A DNA stretch of 64,000 nucleotides from Halanaerobium sp. MA284_MarDTE_T2 (lineage in GTDB: Bacteria > Bacillota > Halanaerobiia > Halanaerobiales > Halanaerobiaceae). This document shows positions 27,135 through 36,601 of the stretch, in pieces. A program made the translations under genes and the position numbers. The notes below the pieces were generated by a model that was not told the DNA's origin, ran no database searches, and worked only from the letters and a program-made list of their open reading frames with translations. Every line of letters starts with the position of its first letter. Positions within the stretch are counted from its first letter, which is position 1. The stretch covers positions 62,001-126,000 of the forward strand of contig NZ_QPJE01000004.1 of assembly GCF_003337245.1 (NCBI RefSeq). Direction: 5' to 3'.

Positions 27135-28119
27135 TATTACTAAGTATTTTCTTTTAACACTGCTGATAATTATTATACTTATCTCTGTGTATGGAATATA
27201 TTCATTTATTAAACCATCTAGACTTGGTAAGGAAATACTTAATAATTATAATTTAAATTATCCAGCTATAATTGCCCACCGAGGTGCTTCAAATGAAGCT
27301 CCTGAATCAACTGTACCCGCATTTAAAAAAGCCTTAAAAATTGGAGCTGATTATATTGAGGTGGATGTGCAGAGGACAAAAGATGGAGAGCTTATTATTT
27401 TTCATGATGAGAATTTAAAAAGGCTGTCCAATGTAGAAGAAATTTTCCCCAAAAAGGCTGATAAAAATATAGATGAATTTACTTTAAAAGAGCTCAAAAA
27501 ATTGGATTTTGGATCTTGGTTTAATAATGCTTATCCAAAAAAAGCAAGCCCTGAGTATAAAAATCTTAAAATTATGAAGCTGGAAGATTTAATAAAAATG
27601 ATGAAAAATAAAAGTACAAAAACTGGTCTATGTATAGAATTTAAATACCCTGAAAAATATCCCGATATCGAAAAACAGACTGTTAATTTGCTCGAAAAAA
27701 CCGGCTGGCTTGAAAAACAATTAAAAAATAATATACCGAATTTACTTATATTCTCTTTTTCTGAAGAAAGTTTAAAAAAGATTAGAGATTTAAGTTCAGA
27801 TTTAATAAGAATTTTACTTCTAAATGATAATATGGTCAGTATTGGCAGCTGGAAAAATTGGACTGAAAAAGCAGATGAATTTGCACATGGTCTGGCAGTT
27901 AAAGGGTTTGTCAGCTGGCCCTGGCATATTTCTTCAGCTCACCGCAGGGGTCTGTTTGTTTACTCATATGTAATTAACAAGTCCTGGCAGCTAAAAATTC
28001 TTTCTAGAGTTAAAGCAGATGGATATATAACAGATAGACCTGAATTGATAACCTCATTTTTTAATAGACTGGAAAAAATAACAGAAGAATTGACAGGAGA
28101 TTTAATCGAAAAACAGTAA
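27127..28119 (+). CDS. Membrane-anchored glycerophosphodiester phosphodiesterase
   Basis: An N-terminal membrane anchor (FLLTLLIIIILISVYGIYSF) is followed by a GDPD TIM barrel: IIAHRGASNEAPESTVPAF (catalytic His and metal ligands), YIEVDVQRTKDGELIIFHDE (E-x-D and second His), LCIEFKYP and ADGYITDRPE. It hydrolyses glycerophosphodiesters to glycerol-3-phosphate. It is translationally coupled to the LtaS-like gene. The GTG start at 27127 lies within the GGAGGTG ribosome-binding sequence, so true initiation may be at ATT 27136, which has better spacing. About 327-330 residues. Confidence 0.9.
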   Translation: MNNITKYFLLTLLIIIILISVYGIYSFIKPSRLGKEILNNYNLNYPAIIAHRGASNEAPESTVPAFKKALKIGADYIEVDVQRTKDGELIIFHDENLKRLSNVEEIFPKKADKNIDEFTLKELKKLDFGSWFNNAYPKKASPEYKNLKIMKLEDLIKMMKNKSTKTGLCIEFKYPEKYPDIEKQTVNLLEKTGWLEKQLKNNIPNLLIFSFSEESLKKIRDLSSDLIRILLLNDNMVSIGSWKNWTEKADEFAHGLAVKGFVSWPWHISSAHRRGLFVYSYVINKSWQLKILSRVKADGYITDRPELITSFFNRLEKITEELTGDLIEKQ

Positions 28120-28272
28120 TTTAAATGGGATTTTGTGTAAAACCGATAAAAAAAATAGAAAACTTTTTATTTGGTAAAATATTTAATAAAACACAGCAAA
28201 AAAATGTGATAAAATACAGTAAAGTGTTATTGTTGAGTAGTTTAATAAAATATTTGTGAGGAGGAAGGGTAA

Positions 28273-29439
28273 ATGGATAATTTTGTTTTTCAAAATACAA
28301 CTAAAATAGTTTTTGGAAAGAATACAGAACAGGAAGTGGGAGAATATACTTCAAAATATGGAAAAAAAGTTCTGCTTCATTATGGTGGAGGCAGTATTAA
28401 AAAATATGGTACCTATGATAAAGTTGTTAATTCTTTAGAAAAAGCAGGTATAGAATATGTAGAATTGGGTGGAGTAAAGTCCAATCCCAGAGTTGACCTT
28501 GTAAGAGAGGGTATAAAACTGGTAGAAAAAGAAAATGTAGATTTTATTCTGGCTGTTGGTGGTGGAAGTGTTATTGATTCAGCCAAAGCGATAGCAGTTG
28601 GCCGCTATTATGATGGAGATGTGTGGGATCTGTATCAGGGCCAGCTAAAAATTAAGCAGGCACTTCCTCTAGGGGTTGTACTCACCATTCCTGCTGCTGG
28701 AAGTGAATCTAGCGATGCATCTGTAATAACAAATATGGACGGTATGTACAAAAGAAGTATCCATTCAGATAAAATAAGGCCAAAATTTGCAATTATGAAT
28801 CCGGAATTAACATATACCCTGCCTGATTATCAGACAGCTGCCGGTGCAGTAGATATAATGGCACATATTATGGAAAGATATTTTACCAACACACCAGATG
28901 TAGACTTTACAGATAGGCTCTGTGAGGGATCACTAAAAGCAGTGATAAGTAATGTTCCAAAAGCATTGAAAGAAAATGATAATTACCCTGCCAGAGCTGA
29001 GATAATGTGGGCCAGCACTATAGCTCATAATGGACTGCTCGGAACCGGAAGAGAAGAAGACTGGGCCTCACATCAAATAGAACATGAACTGAGTGGAATA
29101 TATGATGTAGCACATGGTGCTGGGTTAGCAGTTATATTTCCAGCCTGGATGGAATATGTATACAAACATGATGTAGAAAGATTTGCTCAGTTTGCTGTAC
29201 GTGTTTGGGATGTCGATCCAGATTTCAGTGATTTAAACTGGACAGCGAAAGAAGGCATCAGAAAAACAAAAGAATATTTTCACTCTATTGGTATGCCGAC
29301 AACACTTAACGAATTGGATATTCCTGGGGACAGACTGGAAGAAATGGCAGAAAAATGTACCGAAAATGGATCTGTCGGCAGTTTCCTCAAATTAAACAAA
29401 ACAGATGTATTAAAGATATACAGAATAGCTCAGGAGTAA
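28273..29439 (+). CDS. Iron-containing alcohol dehydrogenase (butanol dehydrogenase type)
   Basis: A 388-residue group III alcohol dehydrogenase. The NAD(P)-binding GGGSVIDSAKAIAVG stands near residue 95. The metal-binding aspartate and histidines are in AAGAVDIMAHIMERYF and HQIEHELSGIYDVAHGAGLA. It resembles YugJ/BdhA, which reduce aldehydes to alcohols at the end of fermentation using NADH or NADPH. It has its own ribosome-binding site (GAGGAGG) and appears monocistronic. It is followed by a 12-bp-stem inverted repeat at 29455-29485. Confidence 0.93.
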   Translation: MDNFVFQNTTKIVFGKNTEQEVGEYTSKYGKKVLLHYGGGSIKKYGTYDKVVNSLEKAGIEYVELGGVKSNPRVDLVREGIKLVEKENVDFILAVGGGSVIDSAKAIAVGRYYDGDVWDLYQGQLKIKQALPLGVVLTIPAAGSESSDASVITNMDGMYKRSIHSDKIRPKFAIMNPELTYTLPDYQTAAGAVDIMAHIMERYFTNTPDVDFTDRLCEGSLKAVISNVPKALKENDNYPARAEIMWASTIAHNGLLGTGREEDWASHQIEHELSGIYDVAHGAGLAVIFPAWMEYVYKHDVERFAQFAVRVWDVDPDFSDLNWTAKEGIRKTKEYFHSIGMPTTLNELDIPGDRLEEMAEKCTENGSVGSFLKLNKTDVLKIYRIAQE

Positions 29440-29454
29440 TTTTATAAAGATAAT

Positions 29455-29485
29455 TACTGTCCTGTCTAAAAATGACAGGGCAGTA
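29455..29485. repeat. Inverted repeat after the alcohol dehydrogenase gene
   Basis: TACTGTCCTGTC and GACAGGGCAGTA form a 12-bp stem with one G-T pair around a 7-nt loop. No T-run follows on the + strand, so it is either a weak terminator or an mRNA 3'-end protector. Confidence 0.5.
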
Positions 29486-29520
29486 TAATAAAAGTTCGAA
29501 AATAAACTGGAGGTGGGTAA

Positions 29521-30027
29521 ATGCTGCAGAGAATATTTTCATTCTTTTTTCTGCTGATTGTCTGGATAATTTTTTCTGGCCGCATCTCTTTTGAAGTCCT
29601 AATAGTTGGTATGGCTGCTTCATTTTTGATAACAATATTTTTTAGTGATCTATTGTTTAGAGCCCCAGAAAAAAGGCGGCCCTGGTATTCTTATGTTCGC
29701 AAATTTTTTCTTATACTAATGTTTATTCCTGTGTTTTTCTATGAAGCACTAATGGCTTCATTAAAAGTTTCGTACCATGTTTTAGAAAAAACCCCTTCCT
29801 TTAATCCCGGGATTGTTAAAGTAAAGACAGAGCTGGAAGATATAACGGCATTAACTCTGCTTGCTAACCTTATTACTCTAACTCCGGGAACACTAACTCT
29901 CGATTATGATAAATCAGAACAGGTCTATTACATCCACTGGATAGACGTAAAAACGGTTGAAGAAGCCGAATTGAAAAAGAAAATAATTGCTCGTTTTGAA
30001 AGATGGCTGGAGGTGATTTTTGAATGA
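29521..30027 (+). CDS. mnhE: Mrp antiporter subunit MnhE
   Basis: A 168-residue membrane protein and the first gene of an eight-gene Mrp operon. Two N-terminal membrane segments, RRPWYSYVRKFFLILMFIPV, and the conserved LTLLANLITLTPGTLTLDYD region are typical of MnhE/MrpE. The Mrp complex exports Na+ in exchange for protons, which matters for a halophile. The ATG follows GGAGGTGGG. The end overlaps mnhF by 4 bp. Confidence 0.93.
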   Translation: MLQRIFSFFFLLIVWIIFSGRISFEVLIVGMAASFLITIFFSDLLFRAPEKRRPWYSYVRKFFLILMFIPVFFYEALMASLKVSYHVLEKTPSFNPGIVKVKTELEDITALTLLANLITLTPGTLTLDYDKSEQVYYIHWIDVKTVEEAELKKKIIARFERWLEVIFE

Positions 30028-30281
30028 TAATAGGGTTTGCTATTTTTTTCACAATACTTTCAATTATAGTTTCATATCGTGTAATAAAAGGACCAACAAT
30101 TACAGACCGATTGATTGGTGCTGATACAATTGGAATATTTTTATCGATAGTTATGCTTTTAATAGCATTAGAATATGATCTTTATCTTTTAATCGATATA
30201 GTACTTGCATATGCGGTACTGCTGTTTATAGATGTTCTGATTTATGCGAAATATTTTGAGCACGGGGAGCTGTATAAATAA
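30024..30281 (+). CDS. mnhF: Mrp antiporter subunit MnhF
   Basis: An 85-residue protein with three membrane segments and the MnhF core YRVIKGPTITDRLIGADTIG. It overlaps both neighbours by 1-4 bp, so the E, F and G subunits are translationally coupled. Confidence 0.93.
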   Translation: MIIGFAIFFTILSIIVSYRVIKGPTITDRLIGADTIGIFLSIVMLLIALEYDLYLLIDIVLAYAVLLFIDVLIYAKYFEHGELYK

Positions 30282-30619
30282 TGAAAATAAATATAATTAT
30301 TGCTTATTTTTTAATGTCAACAGGAGCTATCTTTGCAGTTATTACAGTGCTGGGACTGCTCAGATTTCCTGATGTATATACAAGAATCCACGCTGGAGCT
30401 GTTGTACTTACAATAAGTGCTGTACTGGTCACTTTAGGAACCGCCATATATGTCTGGGAGTTTTTCTTAAGCATGAAGGTGCTGTTAATTGGAGCTTTTT
30501 TTCTCTTTTCCAATCCTATGGCAACTCATGCTATTGCAAGGGCCTCTTACAGCAGAGAAATTGCACTGCCAAATGAGTATAAAATCGATGAATATTTCAG
30601 TTACCTTGGGAGAGATTAA
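30281..30619 (+). CDS. mnhG: Mrp antiporter subunit MnhG
   Basis: A 112-residue protein with three membrane segments and the MnhG signature VLGLLRFPDVYTRIHAGA followed by NPMATHAIARASY. It starts on the last base of mnhF and is followed by the DUF4040 gene after 2 bp. Confidence 0.93.
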   Translation: MKINIIIAYFLMSTGAIFAVITVLGLLRFPDVYTRIHAGAVVLTISAVLVTLGTAIYVWEFFLSMKVLLIGAFFLFSNPMATHAIARASYSREIALPNEYKIDEYFSYLGRD

Positions 30620-30621
30620 AA

Positions 30622-30861
30622 ATGATCATTTTAGAATGTATGCTGCTTTTTTTTCTGGTTATGTCGGCAACAATGGCTGTTATCTTTGAAAAAGAACTTA
30701 TTTCTATAATTTTTCTTTCAATTTTTTCTATTATATTAACAGCTATATATCTTATTTACAGAGCTGCAGATGTCGCACTTGCTGAAGCTGTAATAGGTGC
30801 TGGCTTAAATACTGCAATTTTTATGAGTGCCATAAGTCAGATAAGGAAAGGGAAATCCTGA
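30622..30861 (+). CDS. DUF4040/MbhD-like small membrane subunit of the Mrp complex
   Basis: A 79-residue, three-segment membrane protein (AVIFEKELISIIFLSIFSII, then RAADVALAEAVIGAGLNTAI). It matches the DUF4040 domain, which in seven-subunit Mrp systems is the C-terminal part of MrpA and in membrane-bound hydrogenases is the separate subunit MbhD. Here it stands alone, as in the Mbh-type arrangement. Confidence 0.85.
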   Translation: MIILECMLLFFLVMSATMAVIFEKELISIIFLSIFSIILTAIYLIYRAADVALAEAVIGAGLNTAIFMSAISQIRKGKS

Positions 30862-30894
30862 AAACAATTTATGTCATATTATGAAGGAGGCTTT

Positions 30895-31614
30895 ATGAAG
30901 AAAAAACTGACACATATAGCAGTAATTACTATTTTAGCTGTTTCTGGAGCTGCTGTGTTTTTCAATCTAAAGGTAATGTCTTTATATAAGGATATACCGA
31001 GAGGTATTTCAAGATATTTTATTTCTTTTGGTCTGCAGGACACAGGTTCACTTAATCTGGTAACTGCTATTTTATATGATTATAGAGCATTTGATTCATT
31101 GGGAGAAAGTACTGTTATTTTTGGGGCAGTTAGTGGAATTGTTCTAATTTTATCCCGTAAAATGCTGCCGGTATCTTCGCATGGGCTATCATTTATTGTA
31201 AAAAGAACTCTGGGGATTATGACACCTTTTATTGCACTTTTTAGCATATATGTTATTACTCACGGCCATCTGTCACCTGGGGGAGGATTTCAGGGTGGTG
31301 TAATTCTGGCTGCTATTTCAATTATTTTTAGTATAGTATATGGTAGTGCGTTTGATTATAAAAGATATAGTCCACAGATGAAAACTACCATGGAAACAAC
31401 AGGAGCACTAATGTTTATAAGTATTGGTGTGCTGGGCATATTTTTTGAGGGATTTTTTCTGGATAATCTCAATTTTTTGGGAGGAAAAGCTGGGACACTG
31501 ATAAGCGCCGGCAGTATACCTATTATAAACATTGGAATTGGTTTAAAAGTAGGTGCAGGTTTGGCAATAATATTTTACAGTATGATTCAAAAAACATTTA
31601 GAGAGGAGCTCTAA
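30895..31614 (+). CDS. mnhB: Mrp subunit MnhB with N-terminal MbhE-like extension
   Basis: A 239-residue membrane protein that appears to fuse two domains. Residues about 1-75 contain NLVTAILYDYRAFDSLGEST, the MbhE-like segment normally at the end of MrpA; the rest is MnhB (YVITHGHLSPGGGFQGGVIL). The frame opens at 30871, but the ATG at 30895 is the one behind GAAGGAGG. It is 1 bp from mnhC. Confidence 0.88.
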   Translation: MKKKLTHIAVITILAVSGAAVFFNLKVMSLYKDIPRGISRYFISFGLQDTGSLNLVTAILYDYRAFDSLGESTVIFGAVSGIVLILSRKMLPVSSHGLSFIVKRTLGIMTPFIALFSIYVITHGHLSPGGGFQGGVILAAISIIFSIVYGSAFDYKRYSPQMKTTMETTGALMFISIGVLGIFFEGFFLDNLNFLGGKAGTLISAGSIPIINIGIGLKVGAGLAIIFYSMIQKTFREEL

Positions 31615-31615
31615 T

Positions 31616-31951
31616 ATGCTGAATAATTTTATATTTGCATTTTTATTTATGTTAGGGCTTTATGCAGTAATAATAAAAACAAATTTAATTAAAATGGTAA
31701 TTGGACTTAATATCATGGAAGCAGCTGTATTCTTATGGGTTATTGCTTTTGCCGATGTAGGAAAAGATGTTCCAATCTATCATCTGGGGCGTGTGGGAGA
31801 AAATTTTAATGATCCAGTACCACAGGCTTTAACTTTAACAGGTATAGTTATTGGTGCCAGTACTTCAGCACTTCTTTTGACACTTATTATAGAATTAAAT
31901 AAATTTACCGATACAATTGATAGAAATAATTTAAAGGGGTTGAATGATTAA
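31616..31951 (+). CDS. mnhC: Mrp antiporter subunit MnhC (NuoK-like)
   Basis: A 111-residue NuoK-like protein with three membrane segments. NLIKMVIGLNIMEAAVFLWV and DPVPQALTLTGIVIGASTSA are the conserved MnhC motifs. mnhD follows with no gap. Confidence 0.94.
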   Translation: MLNNFIFAFLFMLGLYAVIIKTNLIKMVIGLNIMEAAVFLWVIAFADVGKDVPIYHLGRVGENFNDPVPQALTLTGIVIGASTSALLLTLIIELNKFTDTIDRNNLKGLND

Positions 31952-33487
31952 ATGGATATAGAAATATTATTATTAATTGTAGTACCCCTGGCCACTGCAT
32001 TTTTGATTCCTCTTATTGACCTTATAAGTACAAGATTGAGAAGAATACTTATTTTTTTCAGCTCAATAACAGAAATATATATAATTCTTTCAATTTTTAT
32101 TAAAAATTATAGTTCACTTAAAGCAGGAAATTTTTTTCTAAAATATAATCTGGGCGGTTGGAGTCCGCCTTTTGGTATTAATCTTGCTATGGACAGTTTG
32201 AGCTTATTATTTTCTCTTATAGTGACCCTGGCCCTTTTTATGATTGTAATATTTTCAATTGGTTTTATTGGTCATCATGAAGGCAAATATTATGTTCTCT
32301 TTTTTTTAGTTATTGCTTCAATAGAAGGTGCACTTCTAACGGGAGATATATTTAATCTTTATGTATTTATAGAGATAATGACAATATCTACTGCCCCTCT
32401 TGTTGCTTTTAAAAGATCGCAGGAATCTACCGAAGCTTCAATTAAATATCTGTTCTATGGAATAACAGGAGGAGTGTTCTTTTTTATTGGGGTTATCTTA
32501 ATCTATTTCAGTCTTGGTACTTTAAATATGGCTGAAATAGCACGAGATTTTGACTTAATAGACAGTACAATGAAGATTACCATTACAGCTGTTTTTATGC
32601 TTGGTATGTTAATTAAACTGGGAATTTTTCCCTTTCATTACTGGCTGCCAAAAGCACATAGTGCCTGTCCAGCATCTATAAGTGCTGTGCTGTCAGGTAT
32701 TTTGCTGAAAGTATATCTGTACATATTTATTCGTATTTTCTGGACAATGATTAACTTTAACTTTCTTGTAGATATACATATTGCACCCTTTATTCTGGAC
32801 CTTGCTTTAGTATCAAGCATTTTAGGGCATATATTTGCTCTGCAGGCAGATGATCTAAAAAGGATGCTTGCATTTTCCAGTATTGGACATATTGGCATGA
32901 TACTGGCAGTTGTTATGCTTAATACAGAAGCAGGATTTTATGGAGGTTTGCTCCACATAATTAGTCATATGCTTATGAAGTCCGGTCTATTTACTGCAAG
33001 TGGCTATCTGCTTCAGTATACAATTTCCCATAATATTGATGATTTTAAGGGAGTTGGATATCGGAACCGCTTATTATTTATTTCTTTTATTATATTGTCA
33101 CTTAGCATGATAGGTATGCCTCCACTGATTGGTTTTGTTAGTAAATGGTATGTTCTAATGGCATTTTTAAAGGCAAGACATTTTTTCGGTGCTTTTATAG
33201 TTATTTTCGGAAGTTTAACAGCTGTAGTTTACTATTTGCGGTATATTTCTAAAGCATATGAAGAAATAAAGCTGACAGAAGATGATCTTAAAAGAGAGAT
33301 ATTCAGCAGACCTCTGTTATCAGTTTTTTACAGAGAAAAAATCGTAACATCGGTAGTATATATATTTACTTTTCTGGTTATCTTCTTTGGTATCGGATTT
33401 AAATTATTTGATATGCCCATAAAAATGGCTGCTGCAGAACTGACAAACCCACAGAGATATATAGACCTTATTAATTTGGGAGGTTAG
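31952..33487 (+). CDS. mnhD: Mrp antiporter subunit MnhD (ion-translocating, NuoN/L-like)
   Basis: A 511-residue polytopic protein with the proton-antiporter M domain. FNLYVFIEIMTISTAPLVAF carries the essential glutamate in an early helix, and LIKLGIFPFHYWLPKAHSAC with SAVLSGILLKVYLYIFIRIF contains the key lysines and broken-helix region. It is one of two channel-type subunits in the operon. The stop lies 2 bp before the next subunit. Confidence 0.93.
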   Translation: MDIEILLLIVVPLATAFLIPLIDLISTRLRRILIFFSSITEIYIILSIFIKNYSSLKAGNFFLKYNLGGWSPPFGINLAMDSLSLLFSLIVTLALFMIVIFSIGFIGHHEGKYYVLFFLVIASIEGALLTGDIFNLYVFIEIMTISTAPLVAFKRSQESTEASIKYLFYGITGGVFFFIGVILIYFSLGTLNMAEIARDFDLIDSTMKITITAVFMLGMLIKLGIFPFHYWLPKAHSACPASISAVLSGILLKVYLYIFIRIFWTMINFNFLVDIHIAPFILDLALVSSILGHIFALQADDLKRMLAFSSIGHIGMILAVVMLNTEAGFYGGLLHIISHMLMKSGLFTASGYLLQYTISHNIDDFKGVGYRNRLLFISFIILSLSMIGMPPLIGFVSKWYVLMAFLKARHFFGAFIVIFGSLTAVVYYLRYISKAYEEIKLTEDDLKREIFSRPLLSVFYREKIVTSVVYIFTFLVIFFGIGFKLFDMPIKMAAAELTNPQRYIDLINLGG

Positions 33488-33489
33488 CT

Positions 33490-35034
33490 GTGATTTTATT
33501 AATTGATCAATTTTTAAATAGTATAATATGGGAAAGTTATTTTCCCCTGCTGGCAGGAACCGGAGTTATTTTAACTTTAATGACTGCCCTGGCAGCCTGG
33601 CACTATATTAAAACAAAAAAAATGTGGTATTATATTATAACAGCTGTATATATATTAAGCTTTTTAACTGTAATACTTACAGATAACTGGTTTTTCTTTC
33701 TGTTTGGATGGGAACTTGTAACTCTTACCACAACCTTCCTGCTGGCCTGGAGCAGCTGGAAGCTGGTCAAGCAGTATTTTGTTATACAATTTGCCGGCAG
33801 CAGTATACTGCTTTTTGCGGTCCTGACTGCAAATGCTGCTGGGTATGCTAAAATTGGTGTAATCGATTCTTTCTGGCTTCAGTTTCTGCTGATTATGGGG
33901 GTAGGAATGAAAAGCGGTTTATTTGGTTTTCACTTCTGGCTGCCTCCAATTCATTCTGAAGCACCAGCACCGGTAAGTGCCATTCTATCAGGCTGGGTAG
34001 TAAAACTGGGCTATATTTTTCTTTTAAAAATCATCCCCATAGAAACCGGTAACCCGATACTTTTCTTTTTGGGTTTTACAATGATAGTTTATGCAGGTTG
34101 GAAGGCATTTAGATCCAGTGATTTAAAAGTTATGCTGGCCTACAGTACTGTCAGCCAGCTTGGATTTATAGCACTTGCTGTTGGAATTGGTGGTAAGTAT
34201 GGATTCCTGGGTGCGGTTCTCCATATTATTGCACATGGATTTGCTAAAACATCACTTTTTATTGCAAGTGGTATCTGGCAGAAAGAGTTTGGAAGCAGAG
34301 TTTTTTATGATTTTAAAGATGCAGTGCTGAGGCGGCCTGTTAGTGGTATTGTCACTATACTTGGTTTTTCATCACTCAGTGGAGTAATATTTACGGCAGG
34401 ATATAACAGTAAATATCTTATTAAATCTGCTCATAGTTCAGGATTTTTAAATTATATTATTTTCTTTCTTTTAGGACTGCTGACATTTTTCTATGCAGGT
34501 CGAACGGTTTACTGGATATTTTTTAATAAAAACAATGGAGAATATTCTTCTGAAAGTCTGTTGAAAGATATCAGCAGTTATCCAATCTATAAAACTGATC
34601 TTGCAGCACTTCTGATAGGTGGAATTGCTTTAATTGTAGTTGGATTATTTCCAGAAATACCCGGCAGTCTTATACCACAGCTGGCAGATAAAGATTTTCA
34701 TATACTGTCAGGAATCAGAGATACAATTATTTATCTGGCTGTTGTAATTTTTGTTTTAAAGAGAAAGTCAGGATTTGTATTTGAGGTTAGAGAAGATCTT
34801 TCACTGGAAAAATATCTTCAGTCATTTTTAAATTTTGTTTATAAAATAGGGAAAAAGAGTATTAAATTTGACACTGAAAAAATATTTGAAATATTTTTCT
34901 ATAATGCTATATTTAATGGAGCAAGAAAATTATATAATTTTATCTACCAGGATTTTTCTATACAGATTCTCTGGATACCGATATTTTTGACAGTATTACT
35001 GCTCTGGAATCAGATATATTCATTTTTTAATTGA
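33490..35034 (+). CDS. Second MnhD/NuoN-like antiporter subunit (in place of MnhA)
   Basis: A 514-residue polytopic protein of the same proton-antiporter family (NWFFFLFGWELVTLTTTFLL with the conserved Glu, GMKSGLFGFHFWLPPIHSEA, PVSAILSGWVVKLGYIFLLK). It begins with GTG behind GGGAGG. Standard Mrp systems have one MrpA and one MrpD; here the operon ends with two D-like subunits and the MrpA C-terminal domains are carried by separate genes. It therefore probably fills the MrpA channel position. Confidence 0.85.
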   Translation: MILLIDQFLNSIIWESYFPLLAGTGVILTLMTALAAWHYIKTKKMWYYIITAVYILSFLTVILTDNWFFFLFGWELVTLTTTFLLAWSSWKLVKQYFVIQFAGSSILLFAVLTANAAGYAKIGVIDSFWLQFLLIMGVGMKSGLFGFHFWLPPIHSEAPAPVSAILSGWVVKLGYIFLLKIIPIETGNPILFFLGFTMIVYAGWKAFRSSDLKVMLAYSTVSQLGFIALAVGIGGKYGFLGAVLHIIAHGFAKTSLFIASGIWQKEFGSRVFYDFKDAVLRRPVSGIVTILGFSSLSGVIFTAGYNSKYLIKSAHSSGFLNYIIFFLLGLLTFFYAGRTVYWIFFNKNNGEYSSESLLKDISSYPIYKTDLAALLIGGIALIVVGLFPEIPGSLIPQLADKDFHILSGIRDTIIYLAVVIFVLKRKSGFVFEVREDLSLEKYLQSFLNFVYKIGKKSIKFDTEKIFEIFFYNAIFNGARKLYNFIYQDFSIQILWIPIFLTVLLLWNQIYSFFN

Positions 35035-35151
35035 GTTTTAGATAAATCCAGACATTTTGTTGATTACAAAATATATCAAAATTGGTTTTTAATAGTTTTC
35101 TGATGGTAAAATAAAATAGAATATATAAAGAAAAGAATTGAGCCGATAATT

Positions 35152-36419
35152 ATGCTGAACAATAAAAAGAGTGTTTATTCCTGGGTGATTTATGACTGGG
35201 CAAATTCTGCTTTTGCAGCCACAGTTCTGGCAGCAGTACTGCCGATTTTTTATAAAGATGTTGCTGCAGCTCATCTGGCACCACATATTGCGACATCATA
35301 CTGGGGATATACTCAAACAGCTGCCATGATAATAATAGCTGTTCTATCTCCAGTGCTTGGAGCTGCGGCAGATTACAGTGATTCCAAAAAAAGTTTCCTC
35401 AAATTTTTTGTATTTTTAGGTACATCTGCTACTGCAGTATTGTTTTTTGTTGAGAGGGGAAATTATATTGCAGCCTCCCTTTTATTTATAACTGCCAATA
35501 TCGGTTTTGCTGGAGGAAATGTATTTTACGACGGATTTTTAACAGATATTGCTTCAGATGAGAATATAGACTGTATCTCATCTCTTGGTTATGCGGCCGG
35601 TTATCTAGGTGGGGGTATTCTGTTGGCAATTAATCTCCTCATGATTTCCAGACCACAGCTATTTTGTATTTCTGATTCAATTAAAGCTGTAAGAATTTCT
35701 TTTGTAACAGTTGCTGTCTGGTGGCTGCTTTTTTCTATACCAGCCTTTGTAAATCTCCCCTCATCCAGAAATATAGTTAAGAAAATTTCTTTTCAAGAAC
35801 AGGGTATAATAAGTTTTAAAAGATTAAAAAATACCTTTAGAAATATAAAAAAATACAGAGAACTGTGGAAATTTCTGCTTGCATTTTGGCTGTATAATGA
35901 TGGTATTGGAACAATAATCAGAATGGCAGCTATCTATGGACGGGAAATAGGAATTGGGCAGTCTGATCTGATAGGTGCTTTACTGCTGACACAGTTTATC
36001 GGAATACCATTTGCACTTCTTTTTGGAAGAATGGGCCAGCATTTTGGAGCCAAAAAAGGTATATTTGCTGCACTGACGATTTATATTTTTGTACAGTATA
36101 CGGCTTTTTTCTCAGCACAGCACTGGATTTCTGGATTCTTGCTGCTTTAGTTGGTCTGGTACAGGGAGGAGCACAGGCATTGAGCAGGTCTCTTTATGGG
36201 AGTATGATTCCCAGGGATAAATCGGCTGAATTTTTTGGATTTTTTGGAGTATCCAGCAAGTTTGCAGCAGTTTTAGGGCCAACTGTTTTTGCTGCTGTAT
36301 CACAGCTGACTGGTTCAGGCAGAAATGGAATACTTGCTGTTGCCCTATTTTTTATACTGGGTATGATTATGCTGTCAGCTGTAGATGTAGAAAAAGGGAG
36401 AAGTGAGGCCAGACAGTAA
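35152..36419 (+). pseudogene. MFS transporter of the UMF1 (Atg22-like) family, frameshifted
   Basis: Two consecutive frames together give a full UMF1-type permease. The first (35152-36150) starts SVYSWVIYDWANSAFAATVL and has about nine membrane segments. It shifts near 36105-36110, where a run of six T would need seven to continue. The second frame then reads ALDFWILAALVGLVQGGAQA and LSRSLYGSMIPRDKSAEFFG, typical of the C-terminal half. Restoring one T makes a single protein of about 420 residues. The shift could be a real inactivating mutation, a phase-variable tract or a sequencing error. Function of the family (amino-acid-like efflux or uptake) is uncertain. Confidence 0.8.
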
Positions 36420-36601
36420 TTTAAACCTGCAAATAATCAGTTGAAATGATGAAATGACGTGAACCTCTCCACCCAAATTACAGATTCAGATGGATTTTTT
36501 TGGCTGTTTTAGATAAAAAATATATAAAAAGTTAAATAAATTTTTATATTGAAATTTGAAATACACTTTTTGAAATACGTATTAAAGAAAGGAAGTTTGC
36601 T

